From Pseudomonadota bacterium (GTDB lineage: Bacteria > Pseudomonadota > Gammaproteobacteria > Steroidobacterales > Steroidobacteraceae): 39,475 bases of DNA. The notes beneath the pieces were generated by a model, which saw only the letters and a list, made by a program, of their open reading frames with translations, did no database searches and was not told the origin of the DNA. Where the stretch lies: contig JAJZSQ010000017.1 of the NCBI GenBank assembly GCA_021849615.1, positions 1 through 39,475 on the forward strand, in the 5' to 3' direction. The position numbers and the translations under genes were made by a program. Below, piece by piece: positions 1 through 9,065 of this stretch. Each line of letters starts with the position of its first letter. The stretch's first letter is position 1.

Positions 1-1266
1 GCAGGCGAAGGCACCGCGGGCATTGGCACGCGGCCAGAGCACTCCGGCGAGGAACACCGCCGCCACCGGCGGGGTGAAGTAGGCGAGCACCGCCTGCAGG
101 TACTGCCAGAGCGAGGGGAAGCGGGCGATCTGCGGCACCCAGGCGGCCGAAACCAGCATGGCGAGTGCGGTGGCGATGCGCGCGACCCGCACCGTGCTGC
201 GCTCATCGAGATGGGGACGGGCGCGGCGGATGAAGTCGATCGACAGTACGGTGGCGGCGCTATTGTAGGTGGCCGAGAGCGAGGCCATCAGCGCGCCGAG
301 GAAGGCCGCCAGGAACACACCTAGCACCCCGGGCGGCAGCAGCGTCAGCGCCAGGCGGATGTACGCGTCATCGTCGCGGTGCAGGTGGGCGAAGAGCGCC
401 CGACCCGCGAGCCCCGGAGCGACGATGAGCGCGAGCGAGGTGAGCTTCAGCGCCCCGGTGAGCAGCGCCCCGCGCTGCCCGTCGGCGACCGAACGGGCGG
501 CGAGCGTGCGCTGCACGATCGACTGGTTGGTGCACCAGTAATAGAGCGCGAGCACGGGCATCCCGAAGAGAAGGCCCGTCCAGGGCATGTATGGGTTGCT
601 CGCCGGCAGCACCAGGTGCAGGTGCTGCGCGGGATTGGCGGCGAGTACCGCGTGCCAGCCGCCGGCGGCATGGATCGCGAAGCCTGCGAGCAGGCTCGCC
701 GTCCCGATCATGACCACGCCCTGCAGCGCCTGGGTGCGCATCACTGCGCGCAGTCCGCCGGTGAGGGCGTACAGCGCGGCGAACAGCGCCAGCGGCGGCA
801 CCGTGGCGATGAATGGCAGATGCGGCAGCAGTGCGTGCACCACCAGGGCGGCGCAATAGAGCGCGCCGGCCGCATCGAGCAGGACGTACAGCAGGATCGA
901 GAGCCCCGCGAGCCAGATCCGTGCCCGGCGGTCGAAGCGCCGCTCGAAGTACTCCGGCACGGTGTAGATGCGCTCGGCGAGCAGCCGCGGCAGCAGCCAC
1001 AGGGCGAACACGACCAGCGTGACGGTGGCCACCCAGTCGTAGTTGTAGACGGAGATGCCGAGCGCGAACGCCGAGCCGGTGATGCCGATCAGGGCGCTCG
1101 GGGAGACGTTCGAGCCGATCACCGCCAGGCCGATCACCGGCCAGGAGGCCCGCTGCGAGGCAAGGAAGAACTCGTTGCTCGAGACGCTCCGGCGCGAGCC
1201 TCTGAGGCCGATCACGAGCACGCAGGCAAGGTATGCCGCAACGACAGCCCCATCGATGAATCTCAA
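1..1266 (-). CDS. Sodium/solute symporter (SSS/SGLT family), 3' end outside the window
   Basis: This is an inner-membrane Na+-coupled symporter of the SSS (SLC5-like) family, probably for a sugar. About 422 residues are visible and the C-terminus is cut off by the left edge. The translation shows repeated hydrophobic helices and family stretches such as GSNVSPSALIGITGSAF near the N-terminus, YYWCTNQSIVQRTLAARS in the middle and LQAVLAYFTPPVAAVFLAGV near the cut end. No ATG gives the expected N-terminus. A TTG at 1266 gives MRFIDGAVVAAYLACVLVIG, a typical SSS start, and it lies six bases after an in-frame stop. It diverges from the GH3 gene at 1613, so it may import the sugar released by that enzyme. 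Family is secure; the substrate is inferred only from context. Confidence 0.88.
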   Translation of the reverse strand, partial: MRFIDGAVVAAYLACVLVIGLRGSRRSVSSNEFFLASQRASWPVIGLAVIGSNVSPSALIGITGSAFALGISVYNYDWVATVTLVVFALWLLPRLLAERIYTVPEYFERRFDRRARIWLAGLSILLYVLLDAAGALYCAALVVHALLPHLPFIATVPPLALFAALYALTGGLRAVMRTQALQGVVMIGTASLLAGFAIHAAGGWHAVLAANPAQHLHLVLPASNPYMPWTGLLFGMPVLALYYWCTNQSIVQRTLAARSVADGQRGALLTGALKLTSLALIVAPGLAGRALFAHLHRDDDAYIRLALTLLPPGVLGVFLAAFLGALMASLSATYNSAATVLSIDFIRRARPHLDERSTVRVARIATALAMLVSAAWVPQIARFPSLWQYLQAVLAYFTPPVAAVFLAGVLWPRANARGAFAC

Positions 1267-1370
1267 CGCTCACGACCTCGCAGCGCGCACCGGAGCGGCG
1301 CGCGGTCCGCGCAGTGAATAACATCCACCATTTAGTTGTCGAGTCTGCGGCCGCGCAACGCACTCGTCGA

Positions 1371-1424
1371 TTGACAGTATCGGCGCCGTGCAGGATACTC
1401 AAGTTGGACTGGAAACGATTCCAG
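1371..1424 (+). promoter_or_regulatory. Promoter and LacI-type operator of the first GH3 gene
   Basis: A perfect -35 TTGACA (1371-1376) is followed after 17 bases by GATACT (1394-1399). Starting about three bases after the predicted transcription start is CTGGAAACGATTCCAG (1409-1424), a dyad with six-base perfect arms and a central CG, as in LacI/GalR-family operators. A repressor bound here would block initiation or early elongation. The remaining 1267-1370 and 1425-1597 hold nothing else that I recognise. Confidence 0.65.
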
Positions 1425-1612
1425 GCTAGCTGGGTCACTCTGTGCGCCTGGCCCCAGAAAGGTCCTGCGGTGCGCGCCGCCCGACCGGTCGTACGGCGCG
1501 AGAGCGCCGCTGGCGTCCATACCGGGGGGAAATCCGCGAGCAGTGCGCCGCGCCGCGCCGCTCGAATCGATCGAGGTCCCGTGCGCTGGGATTCTCCGGA
1601 GTTCAAACAGTG

Positions 1613-3871
1613 ATGCATCGAATCAGGGGATCCTTTGTGCCCGCAGCGCTCATGCTGGGGCTGCTCGGGGTGCATGGAGCGTGGGCGGGTAACGCGCGCC
1701 CGTGGCTGAACCGGAAACTCTCGCCCGATGAGCGCGCGGCGCTCGCAGTGCGCGCCATGACGCAGAAGGAGAAGCTGCGTCTGGTGTACGGCTACTTCGG
1801 CTCGGCCATGCCGGGCACCCACTACGTGCCGCCGCGCGCCGTGCGCATGGGCTCGGCGGGCTACGTGCCGGGCGTGCCGCGGCTCGGGATCCCGCCGCAG
1901 TGGGAGAGCGATGCCGGCCTCGGTGTGGCGACTCAGCGCGCCTCGAGCGACGTGTTCCGCGAGCGCACCTCGCTGCCCTCGGGGCTTGCGACCGCAGCGA
2001 CCTGGAACCCGCAGCTCGCCGAGCGCGGTGGGGCGATGATCGGCGCCGAGGCGCGCGCCTCGGGGTTCAACGTGCTGCTCGGGCCGGGCGCGGACCTGGT
2101 CCGCGAAGTGCGCGGCGGACGGGATTTCGAGTACGTGAGCGAGGACCCGCTGCTCACCGGGGTGATGGCCGGCGCGCAGATCCGCGGCATCCAGTCCCAG
2201 CACGTGATCGCGGTGCTGAAGCACTTCGCCATGAACGACCAGGAGACCGGTCGCATGGTGTACGACGCGCGCATCGGGCGCGCCGCGGCGCGCGAGTCGG
2301 ACCTGCTCGGCTTCGAGCTCGCCATCGAGCGCGGCCATCCGGGGGCGCTGATGTGCGCCTACAACCGCACGCGCGGGCATTACAACTGCGAGAACTCCTG
2401 GCTGCTGCGCCACGTGCTCGACGGTGACTGGGGCTTCCGCGGCTACGTCATGAGCGACTGGGGCGCCACGCACAGCACGGTGCGCTCAGCGCTCGCCGGG
2501 CTCGATCAGGACTCGGCGTCGAGCGTGTTCGATCACCGTCCGTACTACGGGCCGGCGCTCGCGCAGGCGGTGAAGGACGGCCGGGTGCCCGAGCGGGTGC
2601 TCGATGAGATGGACCTGCGCATCCTGCGCTCGATGTTCGCCGTCGGGGTCGTGGATCATCCGATCAAGCGTCAGGCGCACATCAATTTCGCGGCCGACAA
2701 GGCGGTGGCCGAGGCCGACGAGGAACAGGGCATCGTGCTGCTGAAGAATGCCGGGGCGGTGCTGCCGCTCTCGAGCACGGTGCACCGGATCGCGGTCATC
2801 GGCGGTTACGCCGACCGCGGCGTGATCGACGGCGGTGGTTCGTCCACGGTGTTCCCGGTCGGCGGCAGCCCCGTGCGTGGGCTCGGGCCGAAGGACTTCC
2901 CGGGCCCCGAGGTCTATCTGCCTTCGGCGCCGCTCGGCGCGATGATGGGGCAGGCACCGCAGGCGCGCTTCCGTTACGCCTCGGGACGCAACCTCACCCA
3001 TGCGGTGCAGGTGGCGAAGTGGGCCAACCGGGTCGTGGTGTTCGTCACGCAGTGGGCGGCCGAGAGCATCGACGTGCCGCTGGATCTGCGCACGCAGAAC
3101 CGGCTGGTGGCGGCCGTGGCGCGGGCCAATCCCCACACCGTGGTGGTGATCGAGAGCGGCGGACCGGTGCTGATGCCGTGGCTCGGCCAGGTGGCCGGCG
3201 TGCTCGAGACCTGGTTCCCCGGCACCGGCGGTGGCACGTCGATCGCCCGGGTGCTGTTCGGTGCGGTGGATCCCTCCGGGCACCTGCCGGTGAGCTTCCC
3301 AGCCTCGACCGCCGAACTCGCGTTCCCGCAGCTGCCGGGTGCGGGCCTGCCGCCGGGCAAGCCGTTCAGCATCGACTACGGCCGCCAGGGCGCGGCGGTC
3401 GGCTACCGCTGGTACGAGCTGAAGCATCGCAAGCCGCTGTTCCCGTTCGGCTTCGGGCTGTCGTACACGCGCTTTGCCTACCAGGGGCTGCAGGCATCGC
3501 TCGTGCACGGTCGTCTGGTGGTGCACTTCACGGTGCGCAACATCGGTGGGCGCGTGGGGGCCGCGGTGCCGCAGGTGTACGTTGCGCCTGCCGACGGCTC
3601 GGTGCCGCGCCGGCTCGCTGGCTGGCGCAAGGTGCGCCTCGCCCCCGGGGCCGAGCGCACGCTCACGGTGACCGTCGATCCGCGGCTGCTCGCCGAGTTC
3701 CACACCAAGTCCCAGCGCTGGGTCCGTGCGGCCGGATCGTACGAGCTGTCGCTCGGGGATTGCGCCGAGCACCTGGTGCACACGGTCCGTATCCACCTGC
3801 CCGCCTGGCAGCACTCGGCCCGCTGGCCGGTCGGCTACCGCAGCGCGGCGGTCCCGCTCCGCGCGCCCTGA
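1613..3871 (+). CDS. Secreted glycoside hydrolase family 3 beta-glycosidase
   Basis: The 752-residue product is a GH3 exo-acting beta-glycosidase, probably a beta-glucosidase or related enzyme, exported by a signal peptide (about 1-25, cleaved near AWAG). The N-terminal TIM-barrel domain contains FEYVSEDPLLTG (172-183), the KHF motif (203-205) and GYVMSDWGA, where Asp282 is the predicted nucleophile. The second alpha/beta domain spans roughly 360-620 and a fibronectin-III-like domain lies near 640-740, introduced by PFGFGLSYT. The frame stays open upstream to 1442, but the signal peptide argues for ATG 1613. GTG 1610 is equally possible, eight bases after GGAG at 1598-1601. The gene diverges from the SSS symporter and has its own operator-bearing promoter. 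Substrate specificity cannot be read from the sequence. Confidence 0.92.
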   Translation: MHRIRGSFVPAALMLGLLGVHGAWAGNARPWLNRKLSPDERAALAVRAMTQKEKLRLVYGYFGSAMPGTHYVPPRAVRMGSAGYVPGVPRLGIPPQWESDAGLGVATQRASSDVFRERTSLPSGLATAATWNPQLAERGGAMIGAEARASGFNVLLGPGADLVREVRGGRDFEYVSEDPLLTGVMAGAQIRGIQSQHVIAVLKHFAMNDQETGRMVYDARIGRAAARESDLLGFELAIERGHPGALMCAYNRTRGHYNCENSWLLRHVLDGDWGFRGYVMSDWGATHSTVRSALAGLDQDSASSVFDHRPYYGPALAQAVKDGRVPERVLDEMDLRILRSMFAVGVVDHPIKRQAHINFAADKAVAEADEEQGIVLLKNAGAVLPLSSTVHRIAVIGGYADRGVIDGGGSSTVFPVGGSPVRGLGPKDFPGPEVYLPSAPLGAMMGQAPQARFRYASGRNLTHAVQVAKWANRVVVFVTQWAAESIDVPLDLRTQNRLVAAVARANPHTVVVIESGGPVLMPWLGQVAGVLETWFPGTGGGTSIARVLFGAVDPSGHLPVSFPASTAELAFPQLPGAGLPPGKPFSIDYGRQGAAVGYRWYELKHRKPLFPFGFGLSYTRFAYQGLQASLVHGRLVVHFTVRNIGGRVGAAVPQVYVAPADGSVPRRLAGWRKVRLAPGAERTLTVTVDPRLLAEFHTKSQRWVRAAGSYELSLGDCAEHLVHTVRIHLPAWQHSARWPVGYRSAAVPLRAP

Positions 3872-3891
3872 TCCCCCCGGGGCGCATCCCG

Positions 3892-3924
3892 CCTGCCGGG
3901 GCCGCGTAGCGCGGCCCCGGCAGG
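3892..3924 (+). terminator. Strong hairpin after the GH3 gene
   Basis: A perfect 15-bp inverted repeat (arms 3892-3906 and 3910-3924, loop TAG) begins 20 bases after the GH3 stop. It has no T-tract, so it may be a 3' stabilising hairpin or a bidirectional stop rather than a classical intrinsic terminator. The rest of 3925-4114 shows nothing recognisable. Confidence 0.5.
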
Positions 3925-4114
3925 ACCGGGCGAGCCCGGCGGCCCGGTCATCGGCCCCTCAAACGGCGTGCTGCGGCGCGGGAGGCTGGAGGCTGACCGG
4001 CGCGTGCCGGCCGGGCGCAGATGTTGCTTCCTGTGACTTGGGACACACCCGAGGGGCGCCTCGGATCGGATGATCATCCTCGGCTGAGGCTGATGCGAGC
4101 CGGGAAAAGATGTC

Positions 4115-7100
4115 GTGGTGATCGCGCTCGTCGTACCCACGTTGTACCTTCTGGCTGGCGCGATCGTCGGCGCGATGCTGCACGTTCTGGCGGCTGCGGC
4201 GGCGCGCCGGACGGACCGTTCGGCCCTGCTGGCGTTCGCGGGCATGGCCCTGTTCGCCGCGCTCGCCGCAATCTTCAGCGCCCAGAGCCTGCAGGCCGTG
4301 ACGGTCGCGCAGTTCCTGCGCGCCCTGAAACTGAATCTCGATTGCATCATTGTGGCGACGGGATGCGTCGCGGCATTCGTGGCGCTTTACGTTGGACATC
4401 ATGGGTGGCGGGCGCGTGCACTGCTCGGGGCCTGCGCGGCCGGCTGCGCGGCTCTGATCGTCGCCAACGAGGTGTTGCCGTACGGCATCCAGTATCGGCG
4501 CTTCAGCGGACTCACTGCGCTCAGGCTGCCCTGGGGCGAGACCGTCACGCGCGGCGTCGGCCAGAGCGGACTGCCGGCGTTCCTCGGGGTGCTGCTGCTC
4601 TACGGGGTGATGATTTACGCAACCTGGGCGCTGTGGGGGCACTACCGGCGCACTCGCGAGCCGGGCGCGCGGTGGCTGTTCATCGCCCAGGCGTGTTTCG
4701 TGCCGCTGGCGGTCTTCGGGCTGCTGGTGCGCCTGGCGGTCGTGCACGGCTTCGAGCCTGGACCGCTCGGGTTCCTGCTGGTGGTCGCGGCGATGAGTGC
4801 GACGGTCATGTGGGAGACGCAGCATGCGCTGCGGCTCTCCGAGCAGCGCTTCCGGGTACTGTTCGAGCGTGCCCCGGCGGCGATGGTGGCGATCGACGCG
4901 GCCAGCGGTCGCATCGTGCAGGCGAACGCCGTGGTCTGTGTGCTGAGCGGTTACGAGGCGGGTGAGCTGGTCGGCAAGACGGTCGGGGAGTTGAGCGAGG
5001 CGACCCAGTCGCCGCAGACGTCCGAGCGGTTTGCGGCGCTGCGCGCCGGGACCTGCGAGGAGCAGCGCCTGGAGTGGATTCTGCGCGACAGAAGCGGCGA
5101 GCCGCATGTCACCGATTGCTCAGTGACGGTGCAGCGGGATGCCGGTGGCCGGGTGGCGACACTGATTGCCTGTCTGATCGACGTCACCGAGCGCAAGCGC
5201 ATGGAATCGGCCTTGCGGCGCGAGAGCGGCAAGAACCTTGCGCTGCTGCGCAATTCGAGCGACGGTGTGCACATCCTCACGCCCGAGGGGCACCTGATCG
5301 AGGCGAGCGACTCGTTCTGCGAGATGCTCGGCTACCCGCGCGAGCAGGTGATCGGCATGCACGTGTCGCAGTGGGATGCGCTGTTCACGCCCGAGCAGCT
5401 CGTGGCGATCCTGCATGACCGCTTCGGTGAGCCGCGCCGCACGGTGCTCGAGACCCGGCACCGGCGCCGCGACGGCTCGGTCATCGAGGTCGAAGTCAGC
5501 TCCGTGGCGCTGCGCCTCGGCGACACGCCGGTGCTGTTCAATTCCTCGCGCGACATCACCGCGCGCAAGCACGCCGAGACGCGCCTGCGCGAGAGCGAAA
5601 TACGTCTGCGCACCCTGATCGAGCAGTCGCCCGTCGGCATCTCCTTCAGCCGTGATGGCACCACGATCGATGTCAACGCCCGCTACGCCGAGATGTTCGG
5701 GTACCGCAATGCCGCGGAAGTGCTCGACACCCCGTACCTGGATCGCATCGCACCGCGGGCACGCCCGGCGGTGAGCGAGATCATCGAGCGGCGCCGCGCC
5801 GGCCATGACGCGCCCGCCGAATATGAGACCGTCGGGCTGCGCCGCGATGGCAGCGAGTTCCCGGTGTTCGTCAGCGCACGGCGGATCGTCCTCGAGGACG
5901 GTCCGCTCACCGTGGCCTGCATGCTGGATTTCACCGAACGCAAGCAGTTCGAGGATCGGATCCGCCAGCTGGCCTTCTTCGATCAGCTGACCCGTCTGCC
6001 GAACCGCGAGCTGCTGCAGGATCGGCTGCGTCAGGCGATCTCCGCAAGCGTGCGGACCGACCGTCACGGGGCGCTACTGCTATTCGGACTCGACAACTTC
6101 AAGAGCATCAACGAGACGCTGGGTCACGCCGCCGGCGATGCTCTGCTGCAGCAGGTGGCCACCCGCCTCGCCGGGGAAGTGCGCGACGGTGATACGGTGG
6201 CGCGCATGGGCGGGGACGAGTTCATGGTGCTGCTGGAGGACCTAGGGCCGCAGCCCTGGGCGGCGGCGGCGCATGCCGAATCGTTCGGCCTGAAGATCAT
6301 GCGCATGCTCAGCTCGCCGCAGGGACCCCTGGGCGATCAGGTGCACGTCAGCTGCAGCGTCGGTGCGACGCTGCTGCCGGGGCAGCAGATGGGCGCACAC
6401 GATCTGATCCAGCAGGCCGACATCGCGCTGAACCAGGCCAAGGCGGCCGGGCGCAACACGTTGCGCTTCTTCGACCCGCACATGCAGCAGGTGGTCAGTT
6501 CACGTGCTGCGCTCGAGGGCGAGCTGCGCAAGGCGGTCGGTGCCGGGCAGTTCCTGCTGCACTATCAGCCGCAGGTCGATGCGACCGGGCGGCGCATTGG
6601 TGCCGAGGCGCTGTTGCGCTGGAACCATCCGGTGCGCGGTCTGGTGCCCCCGGGGGAGTACATCGGACTCGCCGAGGAGACGCAGATGATCCTGCCGATC
6701 GGCGAGTGGGTGATCGACACCGCGTGTGCGCAACTGGCGGCCTGGCGCGACGCGCCGGACACCCGGGAGCTGACGCTCGCGGTCAACGTCAGTCCGCTGC
6801 AGTTCCAGCAGCCGCAGTTCGCCGAGCAGGTGCGCCGCGCCATTGGCCGCCACGGCATCGAGGCGCGGCGGCTGAAACTCGAACTGACCGAGACGATGCT
6901 GCAAGGGGACGTGCAGAAGACGGTCATGACCATGCGGCGCCTGAAGGAAGAGGGCGTGCAGTTCTCGCTCGATGACTTCGGGACCGGCTACTCGTCCCTG
7001 CAGTATCTGAAGCAGCTACCGCTCGATCAGCTGAAGATCGATCAGACGTTCGTGCGCGACATCGTGACGGACCCGAACGACCGGGCGATCGTCGCGACCA

Positions 7101-7255
7101 TCATCGCCATCGCCCGCCATCTCGGCCTCGATGTGATCGCCGAGGGCGTCGAGACGCAGGCGCAGCTCGAGGTGCTGCGCGAGTGCGGCTGCAGCCGCTA
7201 CCAGGGCTATCTGTTTGGGCGTCCGGCCGAGGCGCAGCGGCTGTTCGGGACGTGA
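4115..7255 (+). CDS. Membrane PAS-PAS-PAS-GGDEF-EAL cyclic-di-GMP turnover protein
   Basis: The 1046-residue protein begins with about seven predicted membrane helices (residues 1-230), which form a sensor region I cannot assign to a named family. Three PAS domains follow (roughly 240-365, 370-490 and 495-615); the first two end in the typical TERK/TARK junctions and the third in FTERKQ. The GGDEF domain has an intact MGGDEF motif (698-703). The EAL domain has EALLR (831-835), NVSP, ELTE, DDFGTGYSSL, LKIDQTFV and EGVET, so both diguanylate cyclase and phosphodiesterase active sites look complete. The start is GTG 4115, because the ATG at 4110 meets a stop at once. The gene stands alone, convergent with hipA 17 bases away. 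The signal sensed and the net activity are unknown. Confidence 0.9.
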   Translation: MVIALVVPTLYLLAGAIVGAMLHVLAAAAARRTDRSALLAFAGMALFAALAAIFSAQSLQAVTVAQFLRALKLNLDCIIVATGCVAAFVALYVGHHGWRARALLGACAAGCAALIVANEVLPYGIQYRRFSGLTALRLPWGETVTRGVGQSGLPAFLGVLLLYGVMIYATWALWGHYRRTREPGARWLFIAQACFVPLAVFGLLVRLAVVHGFEPGPLGFLLVVAAMSATVMWETQHALRLSEQRFRVLFERAPAAMVAIDAASGRIVQANAVVCVLSGYEAGELVGKTVGELSEATQSPQTSERFAALRAGTCEEQRLEWILRDRSGEPHVTDCSVTVQRDAGGRVATLIACLIDVTERKRMESALRRESGKNLALLRNSSDGVHILTPEGHLIEASDSFCEMLGYPREQVIGMHVSQWDALFTPEQLVAILHDRFGEPRRTVLETRHRRRDGSVIEVEVSSVALRLGDTPVLFNSSRDITARKHAETRLRESEIRLRTLIEQSPVGISFSRDGTTIDVNARYAEMFGYRNAAEVLDTPYLDRIAPRARPAVSEIIERRRAGHDAPAEYETVGLRRDGSEFPVFVSARRIVLEDGPLTVACMLDFTERKQFEDRIRQLAFFDQLTRLPNRELLQDRLRQAISASVRTDRHGALLLFGLDNFKSINETLGHAAGDALLQQVATRLAGEVRDGDTVARMGGDEFMVLLEDLGPQPWAAAAHAESFGLKIMRMLSSPQGPLGDQVHVSCSVGATLLPGQQMGAHDLIQQADIALNQAKAAGRNTLRFFDPHMQQVVSSRAALEGELRKAVGAGQFLLHYQPQVDATGRRIGAEALLRWNHPVRGLVPPGEYIGLAEETQMILPIGEWVIDTACAQLAAWRDAPDTRELTLAVNVSPLQFQQPQFAEQVRRAIGRHGIEARRLKLELTETMLQGDVQKTVMTMRRLKEEGVQFSLDDFGTGYSSLQYLKQLPLDQLKIDQTFVRDIVTDPNDRAIVATIIAIARHLGLDVIAEGVETQAQLEVLRECGCSRYQGYLFGRPAEAQRLFGT

Positions 7256-7272
7256 GCTGCGGACACCGCCGC

Positions 7273-8601
7273 TTACGATCGAGCGGCGGAATCCTTGCGG
7301 GGAAAGTCGAGCCGCAGCGCCGAGCGGATCTGATCGCGCTGCCGGGGCCACACGCCCGCCTGCTCTGCATACCTCGGCCAGCGCTGCACGACCGTGCGCA
7401 CCTCATCGAGCAGAGCTTCAGCACGTCCACGCTTCAGGCCCGCCGTCGCGGCGCAGGTGCGGAAATCCTCCAGGGTGAACCCGTCCCGTTTGCCATTGAT
7501 CGTCATCTGGTGTGAGCCGGTCCAATGCCCCACCGGGTTGTAGGCATAGGTCACGTCGAAGGCCGGGGCGAGTGACCACTCGCCCTGCGGGTTCATCAGG
7601 AACGCGATGTTCTTCACGTGGTCGTCCTGGTTTCGGGCGACGACGTTGAACACCATGCGGCGAAACAGCTGCTCGGTGGCCTGCATCGGCAACTGCAGCC
7701 GCCGGATGACGCCAAAAGCCTGCTCGTAGGAGTGCGCGCCGGCGGCATTGAAGTCCAGATCGGCGAGCGCAGCGAGCGACTGCATGTGCAGCTTGCCGCC
7801 GTCTTCGGTGCGATCGAAGCGGCGGGTCATGAAGTGCCGCCGTCCCCCTTCCTCCAGGATCCGGCATTCAGTCATCTGCAGGCCGGCGTCCCGTGCCATC
7901 AGCCCATAGGCATATTCGATGACGGTGTAGCCCTGGGGATCCTCCAGTTCCTTGTCGCGGTTGCCGCTCACGCCGTCGAACTTCAACAGCCAGTAGCCGA
8001 AGCCTGCCGGCGCGGTGACCTGCCCGGAACGCACCTCGTTGGTCTCGGGGTTCCAGGCGATGATGGCCTTGGCACGAGCACCGCCCGCCGAGGTTCCGAC
8101 CCGCAGCAGATCCTGGAGCGCACCGTTGCGCCGTGCGGCGGTAAACGAGTCGTGCAGTGCGCTGCGGCGCTCGAGGATGTCGGCGGCAAGTTCAACCAGA
8201 GCGTCGACGCGGATCGTGCTCGTGCGTCGATGCCGCGGACCGGTCACCGGGGCGAACTCCAGCGCGCCCATGCCGCGCGTACCGATGTAACAGAGGCGCT
8301 CGATGGCGTTGAACGTCTCGGGTGAGCGGCCTTGTGTGGCAAGCCAGGCGTTGATCAGTGCGGTGCCGAATTTGTCGGGCAACGAGTCGGCCAGCAGTCC
8401 CGGCAGGCCGTGGAAGGAGATCCGTGGGAGCGACGGGAACGTGTAGATGCGCGAGGCGAGCGGCATGCTGAGCGGGGCGACTTCGATCCTGCTGCGCGCG
8501 AAATGCGGATCGTACTGAAATGCCGCGACGTCGCGTCCCTCATCCAGGGAGACTGCGGCGATGCGCCGCCCCCAGAGTCTCACCTCGGCCGTCGTGCTCA
8601 T
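7273..8601 (-). CDS. hipA: HipA-family serine/threonine kinase toxin
   Basis: This 442-residue protein belongs to the HipA kinase family; E. coli HipA phosphorylates glutamyl-tRNA synthetase and causes growth arrest. The sequence shows a Gly-rich loop (GTSAGGARAK, 169-178), the catalytic NQDDHVKN segment (324-331; Asp326 and Asn331 match E. coli HipA Asp309 and Asn314) and a metal-binding Asp in APAFDVTY (Asp349). All key kinase residues are therefore present. The start at 8601 overlaps the hipB stop in an ATGA, which indicates translational coupling. A longer open frame reaches 8655 but runs into the hipB coding region. Whether the target is the same as in E. coli cannot be told. Confidence 0.88.
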   Translation of the reverse strand: MSTTAEVRLWGRRIAAVSLDEGRDVAAFQYDPHFARSRIEVAPLSMPLASRIYTFPSLPRISFHGLPGLLADSLPDKFGTALINAWLATQGRSPETFNAIERLCYIGTRGMGALEFAPVTGPRHRRTSTIRVDALVELAADILERRSALHDSFTAARRNGALQDLLRVGTSAGGARAKAIIAWNPETNEVRSGQVTAPAGFGYWLLKFDGVSGNRDKELEDPQGYTVIEYAYGLMARDAGLQMTECRILEEGGRRHFMTRRFDRTEDGGKLHMQSLAALADLDFNAAGAHSYEQAFGVIRRLQLPMQATEQLFRRMVFNVVARNQDDHVKNIAFLMNPQGEWSLAPAFDVTYAYNPVGHWTGSHQMTINGKRDGFTLEDFRTCAATAGLKRGRAEALLDEVRTVVQRWPRYAEQAGVWPRQRDQIRSALRLDFPRKDSAARS

Positions 8602-9023
8602 GCGCGGGGCTTGCCCTTCGCGGTGTCGGGCCGTTGTGCGGTGGGGGGATCCCACGTCCAGGGCTTCGCCGCGGCGGCATGGCCCGAAGACCCCGTGGGC
8701 TCGGCATCCTCCGCCGTTGCACGGGCGTGAGTCACGCGCTGGCGCTGTTTGCCCCGCAACTTCAGCTGCGCGATCGGACTCACCGGCAGTTCCGGGATCA
8801 GTCGATCGAGCCCTTCGATCAGCTGCAACACGCGCAGCACGCGGATGAAGGTGAGCAGCTCCGTGCCCTGTCCTCTCTCGATCCGCTCCAGGGTGCGCTT
8901 GCCGATGCCGGCCTGTTCGGCGAGCTCGGCCTGGGTGAGGTTTGCCGCGATGCGATGCTGCTCGATGCGCTGGCCCAGCGTCAGCAGGGCAGCGGGATCG
9001 GTCAGATCAGAATAGACTTTCAT
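8598..9023 (-). CDS. hipB: HipB-family antitoxin / XRE-type repressor
   Basis: The 141-residue protein has an N-terminal XRE helix-turn-helix (LGQRIEQHRIAANLTQAELA followed by EQAGIGKRTLERIERGQ, about 17-53). It is expected to bind HipA and repress the hipBA promoter. ATG 9023 is preferred; an upstream TTG at 9059 would add twelve residues, and neither has a strong Shine-Dalgarno sequence. About 60 residues after the folded part are rich in Ala, Pro, Thr and Lys and look disordered. Antitoxins often have such a protease-sensitive tail, but this one is long for the family (E. coli HipB is 88 residues). The stop overlaps the hipA start. Confidence 0.85.
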   Translation of the reverse strand: MKVYSDLTDPAALLTLGQRIEQHRIAANLTQAELAEQAGIGKRTLERIERGQGTELLTFIRVLRVLQLIEGLDRLIPELPVSPIAQLKLRGKQRQRVTHARATAEDAEPTGSSGHAAAAKPWTWDPPTAQRPDTAKGKPRA

Positions 9024-9065
9024 AAATCGCCGTAAATTGCGAGTAATGTTGGAATTCAATTAGGA

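Noticed and set aside
368-2473. A 701-codon open frame on the minus strand across the symporter and GH3 region
   Set aside because: It is antisense to well-recognised genes, its translation is Arg/Ala/His-rich without any family motif, and long antisense frames are common in DNA with this GC content.
3892-3924. Classical intrinsic terminator after the first GH3 gene
   Set aside because: The 15-bp stem is perfect but lacks a T-tract on either side, so only a hairpin with possible terminator function is reported.
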